Source: Acanthornis magna (lineage: Eukaryota; Chordata; Aves; Passeriformes; Acanthizidae). From it: 64,000 bases of DNA. The DNA is taken from NCBI GenBank assembly GCA_036785705.1, contig JAWUZG010000004.1, forward strand, positions 8,776,501-8,840,500, given 5' to 3'. The translations under genes and the position numbers were made by a program. This document shows positions 1-11,155 of this stretch, one piece after another (the first letter of the stretch is position 1; every line of letters starts with the position of its first letter). The notes below the pieces were generated by a model, which did not search any database, had not been told where the DNA came from, and saw only the letters and a program-made list of their open reading frames with translations.

Positions 1-2490
1 CTCTCCCTCTCTCCCCCTCATTCCTCATTATAATTGAACATCTCTCTAGATACCTAAACTTTAAATGGTGAACATCAGGAGAAAGGAGCTACCTGATCTA
101 AATATTAAAATAAAAAGGAAGAAAAAAACCCACCAGAACCAAAACAAACAACAAACAAAACAAAACCAAGAAAAAAGTAATAAAAAGAAAAGGCAAGAAG
201 TCTAAACTACCAAATGTCTTACTTCAAGTCATTTTTGTGAGCTGTAGAAAAGATTGGATTACAGTTTCCCTTGCCCATGGAGTGTTTTGTATTTTGACTG
301 CTTCAGTTTTATTGTGTAGGGATCGAGACACGCGTGAGCTTCCATGGTTAATCTTTAAAAGGACAGCTTTTCTCTTTTTTCCTACTAACTTCATTTTTAG
401 TAGTGCATCGCAGTGGAAATAAAACATGCTCAGTGCATTTGTGTCCTGGAAATCATAGTCTCAGGAACATGTTGATTTTATGTAAAAACACAAGTCTGTC
501 TCAATTCAGTGCTTGCAGTACAGAAGTCCCTCTGAAAACAATATTTTAAAAAAGGATGTTTAAATCTAATGTTCATTCTTGTAATACACAATATTTGTAT
601 ATGCAGACATGTCAAAAAATAAAGGGGTATGATTTGATATCGTTTGATACCTCTTTGATACTCATTCCTTGAAATATGACTCAAGAGCAGAATGAGGATA
701 CATGCACTGCTAATGCTCAGACTGCATTTGCTGGAAAAGTTATGTTGTATTTCATAAGAAGTGAAATTATTTCAACATATAATGCAAAGTGAAATACACA
801 GGAAGAAGGATTTCCCATTCTGTATTTAAACTTCACAGTTCTTTAAAAATATTAACTTTAAATTACTACACAGTAGCAAGATGTTAAGCTTATTGATAGT
901 TACATGAAAATGTCATATGGAAATGGATGGAATCTAAGGGGGAACATATTTGGAAGGGTCATATATCATTGACATCTTCTTGTTCTGTTACTTACATACT
1001 TGGTTTTGGCTGCCACGTCAAAATCAAAATTATAGGCTAGATGGACCTTCAGTCCATCTATTCTGTGTCTTCTGTATCTGAATCACTACACACATGCAGG
1101 TCTGAAATATCTGGAAAGTAAATGGAACTATTTTTCTTACGCAAGTAGCCACAAAACAAGTGAACATAACTGCAGACATTTCACATACCTTTGGAATGAT
1201 TATATGTGAAGATTAAAAATTAATATGACATTAATAACATTAAAACAAGAAAGAAAACTCTAAAAAAAATTAAAAACCAATTAACGTAATAACAGATCTA
1301 ATGTTAAATAAAAGTTAATTTTTGCTAAAAAACATCTGCAATTCATAGAATATAAAAGTCATCTCATTAGTGATTATATACCGGTTCTAAACCTCTATTT
1401 TCAATGTAACGTCTGCATTAAAATGGAATGTGTTCTAAAAAATTTCATTTCAAACAGACATTTCTGTCCAATTAACCAGGAAGTATTCTAGAAATGTAGT
1501 TCTTCTCTCCCTGTGACCTTGAACATTAAAGGAGTTGGTGTTAGGAGTTGGTGTTAGATAAATAGAGCAAGACTGGATAAACAATCTTTACAATTATATA
1601 ACAATAAATGAAGAATGACAGTTCAGTGTTATGATAAAAGTCTCTGGGGCACTTCTTTATTTGCTTAGTTGTTTAATACAAACATCTGCATGATAAATTC
1701 TATGTGCATATGGACAGAATGTGTTCACGAAGTTTCTATACTAGAGAGTATGTCACATATTTATGAACTAAAAAAGAAGATTGAATAAAAATGTTTTAAT
1801 AATAAAATATATAAAGATGTAAAATAAAGTGGCATTGTAAACATGGAACTTATCCAAATACCACAAAATGCCATTTGTTACAATGTTAATCACTTAGAGT
1901 TATGAGAAATATTTCCTATATTATTTATGTATTGCAATAGAAGATAGGTAAAAGTGCTTAACCATTATGATGACATTTAGATTTCTCAGTAATGGTTTTG
2001 ACATCTAAAGTTTCTTGATTTTTTGAATAGAATTGGAGGCCGTATGTTCTCCATGTCATTTACAAACAATGAAGACAGAAAATCCAGAGGATGATTCAGC
2101 TCACTAAACAGTCCTTTTTAGGTTTCCACTGATTGTAGAAAAAGTGACCCTGCTCCTGATTTTGGTGCTTCAGTGAGGCACATGCAGTTCAGTAGGGTAC
2201 ATCTATGATTTTTTGTGTGCTTGACTTTAAGCATAGGTGGCAGCACATTTTTAAAAGGCAAGTTATAATTCTCTGGTGTGTTGCAATACCAAAAAACCTC
2301 AGAGAAGGCAAAGATCCACAAAATACATATGGTTATAGTGTGTGTCAATTTCTAATGTACTTTGACCTTCTGTATTTTTGCAACTGTTCTTGGCACAGAG
2401 ATACTGACTTTTTAGTAGGGTCAGAGCTTTGGGACAAGCATTTTAAAATGATGGCTTACTGGAGGTTGGTGAATTTCTTATTGCATTAGT
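1..2490. other. AT-rich single-copy DNA, no gene seen
   Basis: No open frame here resembles a known protein and none has a credible exon context. An A-rich stretch with C interruptions lies at about 121-196. A perfect 13-bp tandem duplication, GGAGTTGGTGTTA, occupies 1531-1543 and 1544-1556. A perfect 9-bp inverted repeat (TAGATGGAC, 5-nt loop, GTCCATCTA) is at 1038-1060. Its 'ggctagatggacc' motif resembles the 3' region of old reptilian and avian CR1-type elements, but the match is too short to call one. Confidence 0.55.
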
Positions 2491-2496
2491 ACCGAG

Positions 2497-2640
2497 TTGT
2501 GCAGTTTTCTCCTTTGGATTTGGATTGGTTTGGTTTTGGATTTTTGGGGTGGTTTTGTTTGTTTGGGGGTTTTTTTGGTTGGTTGTTTGTTGTTGGTTGG
2601 TTGGTTGGTTTGGGTTTTTTCGTTTTGCTTTGTTTAGAGT
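2497..2640. repeat. G/T-rich low-complexity tract
   Basis: About 140 bases almost free of A and C on the plus strand, made of irregular TTGG, TTTGG and GGTTT units with no fixed period. It creates misleading open frames on both strands (Gly/Phe/Leu-rich on plus, Asn/Pro/Gln/Lys-rich on minus). These are compositional and not genes. Confidence 0.8.
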
Positions 2641-2644
2641 TTTG

Positions 2645-5600
2645 GTTCTATTATTTCCTGGTGTTTTATATATACTGGAAACATAGATACAGTTCATTGG
2701 CACTGCATGCGGCAGGATTTGTAAAGCAGAGGTACCTGAAAGAGGCTGAAGATAGGCAAGGAGAAATAAAGGAGAGAGAAATAACCAAGACTACCACAGA
2801 AAGATGAAGTCCAGTCAGGACTGGAAAGTCAAGTAGACAAGGGTGGGAACACCAAATAAGGAACAATGCAACCTTGATACTGTCCCATTCAGATATGGCA
2901 TTTAATTACAGACCTTTGGTTTTTTTCCCTACTGTACCCCCACCTCATACAGGCTGAAGGACAGTGGCTCAGGAAACTGCAGCTATTCAATCATTTGTTT
3001 CATCCTCATTGTTCAGTGTATATCTCTAGGTTTTATTTACTGCACGCTGTTGAAACCCCTCCTTGTATAAAGAATTATTAATTTTCTCAGACTCATTCCA
3101 ACCTTCACTTCAGCTGATTCAGCCCTTAGCTGTATTCAGTCCCTGACCATTAACTAAGATGTACCTACTAATTTACTCTTTTACCAGCTCTCCCCCTCAA
3201 ATCATTCTTCCAGCCCCACTAAATAGTTCACAGAGAATGGAGCTGCTGACTCCCAAGGCGGTAAAGGAGTGAGCTTTTTATTTTATTAATGTTCACAAAT
3301 GGGTTTATTAATGCTCAGTGGTATTTAATTTCATTGGTTTATATTTCCTCTTAAAAGCGCACACTCTGTCCTCCTGAGGTGTGCCATATTTTGTATTGGC
3401 TGGCTAGCGGAGAAGTTCATTTGTCCTGTGCCATTACTGCCATCTGCCTTGTCAGACCTTTCTGGAAAATGAAACTGTGAAATGCTGTGTCTCAACAACT
3501 TTGCCCTTGGTTAAATAAATAAACCATAACTGTAGCTGTAACATCATTATCTGAGTGTGAGTCTGAAGGTCTTGCAATTTATTATGGTGATGCAGCCATT
3601 GCACTGCAACTTGACTTTATTGTATTCACCTTGCTGCATAACAGCATCTGCGCAGCACTTGTGGTGTTACTGGGAAAAGGCTCTACAACTCTACAACTGC
3701 AAAACAATTCTAAGATTTTTCTCCTCCCACACAAACACCCCTTTTGTTCTTCTTGCTTTCATAATCTCTGTCCTTGGACTCTTTGTTTTGCCTGTTCGAG
3801 CTCATTCCTGCTCACTGACTTTTAAGCAGATAACACTGAAAGATACCAAATGTGGTGTGTGCAGTGACAACACAGATGGTATTTCTGAAAAGAGAAATTA
3901 GGGATGGAAGACTGTAACAGCCATCTAGTACCAGCATTACTTAGGAGAAGAGGAAACACATTCTCAAGTGATATAATTACGATAGTTTCAAGTAAATTAA
4001 TCTTTAAAATTATTAATATTTTATCTGTACTCTCAAGCTTAGTTGGAGGATCCAAAGTCCTCGAGAAGGAGCAGCAAACAGTAATAATGATCGCATTGCA
4101 TCTCCATGCACCATATGTTGACCTAATGCTGCACAACACAGACACAGTGAGATTCCTTGACAGCAACACATTTCTAATTCTGTGCATGAACTGTTTTATT
4201 CACGGTCTTACCTCTACATTGCAACAAAACTAACTGACAAAAATTACACTTGAACAAAATGAAGGTGGCACTGTACACCCTTTGTACAGTGAAATTTGTG
4301 TCTAGGTAAATACCAGACTGAAAACTAGAGAGACCAGAGTTATGCACATGGTAACTCAAGCCTAGTTGTTGTCTTTGGGCAAAGTCACAATACATATATA
4401 ATACAGTCATTCAGCTCTTGCAGATGGTGTGAACACTAGGAGTTTAAGTCACATTTAGTTTTTAAGAGTCCTTACAGCATCATTTTGCTAAGCTGATTTT
4501 GTGTTGAGGTAAGCAACATTTTATACTGTACAGGAGGGGCAAACTTCTGGCATATGCATTTAAACACTGAATTTCATTTATGAAAGCAAACAATTTTTGA
4601 AAAACAAAAAAAACACCCCCAAAACAAACAAACAACCTCCCCTCAAAAACAAGCCAGATTAATTAATTAACAGATTAATTTGATAATACTTTTAGTGAAT
4701 TTTATGAGTTATTTAGATTTCTTTGGGGAGTTTCTTTGATTAGTCCTATGAAAGAGATGTGCAACACTCTACTGAAACATGATTTCCCTGTCACAACTTC
4801 TTGATAATACTCAGAAGGAATTAACAGAAATATTATACATCTGTAAAATCAAGAAAAGTGAAAAACAAGAAACCATGAACAGAGGAAAAGTCAGTCGAAT
4901 ACGGTCATAAATCATTCTTAAAAATCTTCTTTTTATGGGGTTTGAAAATTCTGTGTCCATATGCAGCTATGAGTCAACAGTGAACTGTATGGTTTCTTGA
5001 ACCAGATAAATTGTCTTAGATGTGTGCTAAATACACCTTCAGCTAGTGGTTTCAGGTTTGAACAGTTAACCCCATCTCTTTTCAATAAAATTGTGTGCTG
5101 AAAGGGATGTTGGTTTTTTTTTCTCAGTGTTCCTGCTTATCTAATTTAATAAAATTGTGTAACTTGTTCTAGGCACTTTTTCATCCTTTATTGTTTTTCA
5201 GAAACAGGTTTTCTTTGCTTCAACTTTTCCACAGATTTTTATATTTCTTAACATACAATTAACATTCTGACTAGCTTTTCTTTACCTCATCTTCTATTTG
5301 TGCTATAGAATTTTCTTCTGATTTAGGCAAGTCTTGTAATCAGCTGCCACTCTCTTTACCACTTCTTTGCTCCAATATCTTTCACATCAAACTGAAAACA
5401 TATTATATGTTTTGTAAACTTAAATACTTACTGTATTTTACATCTTTTCCTATTTCAATTGTTTTTATCATTACTAGATAGCTTTGTCATACTGTCTGTA
5501 TTGAGTTTCTTTTGGTCAATGATATCTCCTTTCTTCCCAGAAGCAAATACTATACCTTATGCTTTAATCAAATTACTCTGTCCAAAGTAATTTTTTGTTT

Positions 5601-8045
5601 AGTGATTACTTTCTAATTGCAAGTACCTCATCTTCTTCTTTCCTCGCTGGCTGCCTTCAACCTTGCTAAATTTGCTCTTATTCAAATGTAGCCCTTTTTT
5701 GTTTCCATTACTGTGTTTGTTCCTGTTCCTTCCACTGTCTAACTGTTCTTTGGACTTCTTCTTCAGTGAATCTTTTTCTTTCTCTCCATTCATTAAATAA
5801 TTATCTCAATTTTACGCCATGAAAATGTCATCCTCATTCCTGCATGTATTTATACTTCAAGGCAAATTTCACATTGTTTAAACAGAGATGATAATCTCTC
5901 TCTCTCTCTACTCCTACCCAGTTAATGTTTTCTGCTGGTGTACTCTCTTCTGATGCTGAGGTTGTTGATAGTGAGAGTAAACAGAAACTGGTCCAATAGT
6001 AATACCTAAAGGATGCCCAGGTACTGAAATGAGACAGATCATCTTCCCTAGATTCTCTGTGTTGCCACTGCTGTAGAAGACTGTGTGATGTTTTAATTTT
6101 TGAGGATATCAGGATACTTTTATCTTTCAAAGGCAAGAGAGAGTAGTGTTGTAATGCTGTCAGAAAAGTCCTTCAAAACCCATGACTTTATCCCATCAGA
6201 TACACATCAGGCAAAAATGTGCCATTTATATGTCCAATTGATTTAAAATTCCAAGATTTGTATTGGCATTGCTTTATTGCCATCTCTTTGTATTCTACTC
6301 ACAGTACTTCAACATATTTTTTTCTCTCTTATGACCTGGCAGTTTTTTAATTTATTTGCATTTCACAATAAAAAGCTAACTAAGCAATTAAATATTTTTA
6401 TCTGCTACTGTTACACATAGCTTCTAAGCAAGAACATGTTTTATGTTCTAGGTTGAAGAAGGTAACTCATAAGAAACAGAAGATAATTTTCACTTCGCTG
6501 ACTCTGTGTTTTTCTATATTCCCTGTTTTGCTTTTCCGCTGTGTTACTACTACAGTCATTACCTGCTATAATTTTTTTTTTTTTTTTTTACAATTATCTT
6601 GCTACTATTTGCGGTGAAAACCAAACCAACATGAGATGTCAGTAACTTGCATTCTCAATAGTTACTTAGGCTGGAGTTATGTCAATTCACACAAGTGTGG
6701 ATTTGTCATTGATTATTTTGTTAAACTTTATAACAGAATACTTTTTTAAATTGCATTACAGTATTTTCTCTTGTGTAAGGAGGTCCAATAGTACATAAGA
6801 ATAGGAAAATAATGGCCTTCCTGAATCCTGAAAATCTCAGGATTCTGCTTCTAAGAAGGGTTTCGATGATTTCTTCATACTGTTGCAGTTTTGAAAGTGA
6901 TTTCAGTACTAGCAAGTATTAATACTGTTTGCTGTGCTCATCACTTGTTTTTATTACAATTTCAATTTCAATTAAATCTGGTAAGATGATTAAAGCATAT
7001 GGACAAGAATTGATTTCCATATGTGTGCTGGGGTTTTTTTACTTTTTGTATGTTTGTTTTTTCCTTCAATAATTTCTTTTTTGATCAATTTGTCATAACA
7101 TATAGTATGTGATGCTGCAGTTCAAAGAAGTCACATTGTTTTTCATTGTGTGTCCATTATCCTTTCCTTTAAGGATTTTTCAGGGCAAAGATTTCTTGTA
7201 ATTCCTACCAGACAACAAAAACTCAGGCTTTAACTTCAATAGTTGTTAGAAGGGATGCACAAATTATGTTAAATGCAAAGGTTTCCTTTTTTTTTCTTTA
7301 TGTATCTTTCTGAGCCTAAAAGTCACCTTGTCTACCAGCACATATTTAAAAGTTAGAGCTCTAGTTTGAGTCACGCATATAGAGAATTATTATGAGTTAT
7401 ATATTCTATTATAAACATAGACTATAATTTAGTTTTAGTGAGTTGCTGATTTCTATTAGACATTTAATTTTTTCCCACAATGTCCTGTATTGTTTCCACT
7501 CCATTGTAAGATAATATGAATAACTAGCACAAATATTAACATATTCAAGATGAATTATGATTTTGATGAAATTAATTACGTCCCTCCATATGTAACTTCT
7601 GTCTATAAAACTTTCATAAAGTATTTACTATACGCAGTATTGAAGGGTATGAAAGAATATTTCATATTATTTTATTCCTTTAGCTTTCAAAATAGTGCTG
7701 CCATATTGCTTATTATTTAATTAAAAGAACATAAACAAAATACTAAACCTGATAAAAAGTAAACAATTTTGTCCAATACAGCAATGCTTATTCCTTATGC
7801 AAAAGTTAGTTTTAGACAAAGCATGGAATATTTAATGAAGAATAACAAATGAGGAAGTTTGAATCATATTCCAGACATGTTTGCTTTTCTGTATTTTATA
7901 ATAGTGCTATAATAATTAAATTGATAGTCTATTAAAATGCATGTAATGCTACAAAATTTATAATTTGTTTAATATTCTCTATTTCTTCACTCAAGTAAAA
8001 TGAAAGATGTTTATAAATACGTATACTGTTTAGTGCAAACAAACA
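2645..8045. other. AT-rich single-copy DNA, no gene seen
   Basis: More than 5 kb without a recognisable exon, transposon or RNA gene. Low-complexity features only: an A/C-rich tract at about 4594-4652, an 18-base T run at 6572-6589 and other short T runs. Open frames are short and interrupted, and their translations match nothing I know. Ancient decayed repeats or conserved non-coding elements could be present but cannot be recognised by eye. Confidence 0.5.
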
Positions 8046-8465
8046 AATATATAGAATATCAAATCATCAAATGCTTTGACTTGGAAGGGACATTTAAAGA
8101 CCATATTGTCCACACCACTTGCAACAGGCACAAACATCTTCCAATAGATGAGGTTAGTCAAAGCCCCATTCAACCGCAACTTGAATGCTGCCAGGGAAAG
8201 GCCATCCTCAACTACCTCTTGGAAATCTTTCAGTTAAAAGCCATTACCTCTTGCCACTACCCCTTCCACGACCTCACTAGAGGCCTTGGCAGAAAATTTC
8301 ACTCCAGTTTTCATATGAGCCCCCTTTTAATATTGAAAGGCCACAATGAAGTCTCTCTATCACCTTTTTCAGGCTGAACAACCTCAACTATCTCAGCCTT
8401 TCTTCATTTGAAGAGACATCTTCATCATGTCAGTGGTTAGTTGATACCCTTCTTATTTCTTTGTA
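8046..8465 (-). mobile_element. CR1 LINE, 3' fragment, old
   Basis: Read on the minus strand this is the 3' end of a CR1 non-LTR retrotransposon. The left end carries a decayed 'atagaatatcaaatcat' tail. It is followed by the reverse complement of the usual CR1 end: 'cttggaagggac', 'ttgaatgctgccagggaaaggc', 'cctcttgccactacc', then the 'caggctgaacaacc' and 'ctcagcctttcttcat' segment. These normally encode the C-terminus of ORF2 and the 3' UTR. It is 5'-truncated near 8465, as most CR1 copies are. Divergence and internal changes leave no useful reading frame. The right boundary is uncertain by tens of bases. Confidence 0.85.
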
Positions 8466-8734
8466 CATTTGATTAACTAACCTCTTTTTGTTTCCATTTC
8501 TTTTTAATTTTGCAATTTAAATACTAGTCTGTCTCACCCTTGATAGCTGTGAAAGTATCTATTAACAAAACCACTTGCGGAGTAAGATTTATCAAAGTAA
8601 GATTTGATCAATAGGGTCAGGGGAAAAAAAAATCCATCATTAGTTTTGTTGCTGTCCTCTGATGAATGACAAACCTTCCAGCACTTTATATAATATGCAT
8701 TTCTGTTTAACCTCTTGACTTTCTCAGTCTTTAT
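8466..8734. other. Single-copy spacer between two CR1 loci
   Basis: About 270 bases of AT-rich DNA between the minus-strand CR1 and the next plus-strand CR1. I see no gene, RNA or regulatory site in it. Confidence 0.45.
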
Positions 8735-10490
8735 TCAATCACCATGACATCTGCTGGAAAAGCTGCAGAGCAAATTGTAAAGTGTCCAGGAGGTTCTTGG
8801 AGTGTGGTGAGGATAATTTCTTAATGCATGTTACAGTCAGCCCAAGAGTAGAAGCATTACTAGACCTGACATTCACCAGTAGGAATGAACTACTTAGGAC
8901 ACAATTGGCATCCACCACGGCTGCTCAGCTGGTGGTGGAATTCACAGTCTTGAGGAATAAGGGCCAGATGAAGAGGAGAGTCAGAACCTTGAATTTTAGG
9001 AAAGCAAACTTTCAGTTGTTTAAGATCTTGGATGTGACTCACTTGGATACTGCCCTCTGGGAGAAAGGAATTGAACAGAGCTGACAGGGCAATAAGATTA
9101 TTATTAGAGTTCAAGAGCTCTTAGAGCAGACAAGGAAGGCAGGAGACCCAGCATGGCCAAATAAGAGCAACAGTGTAAGAAGAAAATGCACAGGGATGTG
9201 TATCCTGGAAAGAATATATGGACACTGCCTGGATGTGTATCGACGGGATTAGGAAAACTAAGGCACAGCTGAGGCTGAAATTGGTGAGGGATATGGCCAG
9301 GTACATGGTCAGAACAGGAAGAATAAAGAATTTGTACTCCCCATTCTTGAGTAGGACAAGGGAACAAGTGACAAATATGGAAAATGCTGAGAAAAAAAAC
9401 AATTGTTTTGCCTCAGTTTACAATGGTAGTCTCTCTTCCTACATCTCTTAAATGCCTAATTCTCAAGGATTAAGGGCAAAGGTTGGGTGAATAAAGTCCA
9501 TCATCATAAGTGAAAATCAGATTTGAGACCACATGAGCAACCTGAATGTACATAAACTCAAGAGACATGTGAAGATGCATCTCAGGGTCCTGAGGGAATT
9601 AGTTGATGCAATTGTCCAGCCATACTCCACCATATTTGAAAAGTTGTAAAAGTCAGGCAAAGACTTCAGTAATTTAAAAAAGAGAAACATCATGATAATT
9701 TTTAAAAGGGTAGAAAGGAGGACCATGTGTAAGCCTCATATTCGTGCCCAGAAAGATCATGGAACAAATCTTCCTGGAAGATATCTCAAAACATATGGAA
9801 GATGGGGAACCAATTTGAGAGGTAACGTGACTTCTTCAAGGGCTAATCATGCCTGATTATCTGTTGTCTTTCTAGGATGAAGAGACAAGGGAAGCACTGT
9901 GGAGGTCATGTACTTGAACTTCTACAAGGCCCTAGATAGTGTCCCCCTCAATATTTTTGCCACTGTGTTGGAGATATGGGGGTCATGAATGTATTGAGAG
10001 CAGTCCTGGAGACAAGGACTTGGGGACACTGTTGAATGAAAAATTGACATTAGCTGGCTGTGCAAGCTTTCAGCCCAGGAAGTTAACCATATCCTGGGCT
10101 GCATAAAAAGAAGTGTTGCCAGCAGATTGAGGGACGTAACTCTCCCTCTCTGTTCCACTCTGGTGAGACCCCACCTGGAGTTCTGCATCCAGGTGTGGGC
10201 CACAGCACAAGAATGATGTGGACCTGTTAGAGTGGTTGCAGAGGAGGGCCATGAAAATGGTAAGAAGAGTGGAACCGTTCTCCTACAAAGACAGGCTGAG
10301 AGAGTTTGAGACTGTTCAACCTGGAGAAGGCACTGGGAAAACCTTAATGTGGCCTTTTGGTATTTAAAGAGGTTCGTAAGAAAGGTGAAGAAAGACTTTT
10401 TTACCAAGGCTTGTAGTCTTGTGGCAAAGGGTAATGGTTTTAAACTGAAAGAGAATGGATTTAGATCATATTGGCCAGTGGTATAGACAG
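8735..10490 (+). mobile_element. CR1 LINE, long degraded copy (outer element)
   Basis: This is the longest CR1 locus of the window. It begins within the end of the ORF2 endonuclease region ('gtccaggaggttcttggagtg', 'gaggataatttctt'). It then runs through the endonuclease-RT linker, part of the reverse transcriptase ('aagatcatggaacaaat', 'cttctacaaggccctagatag') and the region coding the ORF2 C-terminus ('gtgagaccccacctggagttctg'). Much of the RT core is missing between about 9960 and 10000. The copy is heavily diverged, with stops and frameshifts. At about 10490-10512 it gives way to a second CR1. A second CR1-like terminus at 11112-11155 is probably the end of this outer element. It is inactive. 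Confidence 0.88.
8770..9960 (+). pseudogene. CR1 ORF2 remnant: endonuclease end, linker, partial RT
   Basis: ORF2 of CR1 encodes an AP-type endonuclease and a reverse transcriptase used for target-primed reverse transcription. Frame 8782-9084 still reads like the end of the endonuclease ('EDNFLMH..', 'LLDLTFTSRNEL', 'RTLNFRKANFQLFK'). Where the family has its conserved Ser-Asp-His catalytic block, this copy reads TTAAQLVVEF, so that site is lost. Frame 9218-9451 keeps linker features ('KAQLRLKLVRDM', 'NNCFASVYNG'). Segments at 9540-9960 recall early RT ('RVLRELVDAIVQPYSTIFEK', then a degraded YLDFSKAFD-like block). The FADD active-site block is not seen. There are frameshifts and stops throughout. 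Assignment is by family similarity and not by a search. Confidence 0.8.
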
Positions 10491-10506
10491 ATGATCCCTG
10501 AAAGTC

Positions 10507-10990
10507 ACCTGGAAGTGTAGTAGCAGGTCGAGGGAGGTGATCCTCCCTCTCTACTCAGCCTTAATGAGGTCACATCTGGAGTGCTGTGTTCAGTTCTGGG
10601 CTCCTCAGTACAAGAAAGACAAAGAGGTACTGGAGAGTGTCCAGCAGAGGGTTACAAAGATGATGACGGGTCTGGAGCATCCCTCTTACAAGGAGACTCT
10701 TAGGGAGCTGGGCCAGTTTACCGTGGAGAAGAAAAGACTGTGAGGTGATATCATCAACAGACATAAATATCTCAAAGGTAAGTGGTTCCAGATTTTTTGC
10801 AGCATCACCCAGTGACAAGAGGAGGAGTAATGACCATAAACTAAAACACAAGAAGTTCCACCTCAGCATGAGGGAGAGCTTCCCAGTGAGGATGCCAGAG
10901 CACTGGTATAGGCTGCTGTGGAGTCTCCCTCTCTGGAGAGATTCAAAACCCACCTATACCTGTTCCTGCGCCACCTGCCCTAGGTGACAC
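10507..10990 (+). pseudogene. CR1 ORF2 C-terminal remnant
   Basis: Frame 10537-10743 reads '[15 protein letters not shown]', '[19 protein letters not shown]', '[18 protein letters not shown]', which is the conserved C-terminal part of CR1 ORF2. After a stop and frameshift, 10745-10987 continues with 'SPSDKRRSNDHKLKHKKFHL' and 'RMPEHWYRLLW', which is further downstream in the same protein. The endonuclease and RT catalytic domains are absent because the element is 5'-truncated, so no product with activity is possible. The good agreement over about 120 codons dates this copy as younger than the sequence upstream of it. Confidence 0.85.
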
Positions 10991-11111
10991 TTCCTTGGCA
11001 GGGGGTTTCGACTGGATAATCTCCAGATGTCCCTTCCAGCCCCAGCTATTCTGTGATTCTGTGATTCTGTGTTTCTGTGATTCTGTGATTCTGTGATTCT
11101 GTGATTCTATG
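10512..11111 (+). mobile_element. CR1 LINE, 3' fragment inserted in an older CR1
   Basis: A 5'-truncated CR1 of about 600 bases, better preserved than the flanking copy. It starts at the 'gcaggtcgagggaggtgatcc' block, runs through the ORF2 C-terminus and 3' UTR, and ends in an expanded 8-bp terminal repeat at 11048-11111. The preceding sequence at 10141-10250 already contains the same CR1 segment ('ctctgttccactctggtgagacc'), so the segment occurs twice in the same orientation. A second CR1-like 3' terminus follows at 11112-11155. The simplest reading is a younger CR1 nested in an older one. A tandem pair is the alternative. Confidence 0.87.
11048..11111 (+). repeat. Expanded CR1 terminal repeat, 8 x 8 bp
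   Basis: Eight consecutive 8-bp units: seven read ATTCTGTG or differ by one base, and the last is ATTCTATG. This is the short direct repeat that ends avian CR1 elements and is used in target priming. Most copies carry two to four units, so this array is longer than usual, probably by slippage. It produces a meaningless repetitive minus-strand frame (HRITESQN repeats). Confidence 0.9.
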
Positions 11112-11155
11112 TTGCTTCCAATCAAGCCATTCTTTGATTCCGTGATTCTGTATTA
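11112..11155 (+). mobile_element. Second CR1 3' terminus, probably of the outer CR1
   Basis: The bases 'cttccaatcaagccattc' followed by 'tttgattccgtgattctgt' look like the last 40 bases of a CR1. They come directly after the terminal array of the inner copy. Their presence fits a nested insertion in which the outer CR1 (8735-10490) resumes here. About 150-200 bases of expected outer 3' UTR are missing, so a deletion must have accompanied or followed the insertion. Confidence 0.6.

Noticed and set aside
1030..1062. 'ggctagatggacc' motif resembling old CR1-type 3' ends
   Set aside because: It is too short and isolated, and is only noted as a hairpin in the region description.
2443..2807. Asn/Pro/Gln-rich minus frame and Gly/Phe-rich plus frame
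   Set aside because: Both are translations of a G/T-rich low-complexity tract.
9922..10407. 161-codon minus-strand frame
   Set aside because: It is antisense to the plus-strand CR1 at 8735-10490.
11048..11111. Short regular direct repeats considered as a CRISPR-like or satellite array
   Set aside because: The units are contiguous 8-mers without spacers, at the exact 3' end of a CR1, and are the known CR1 terminal repeat.
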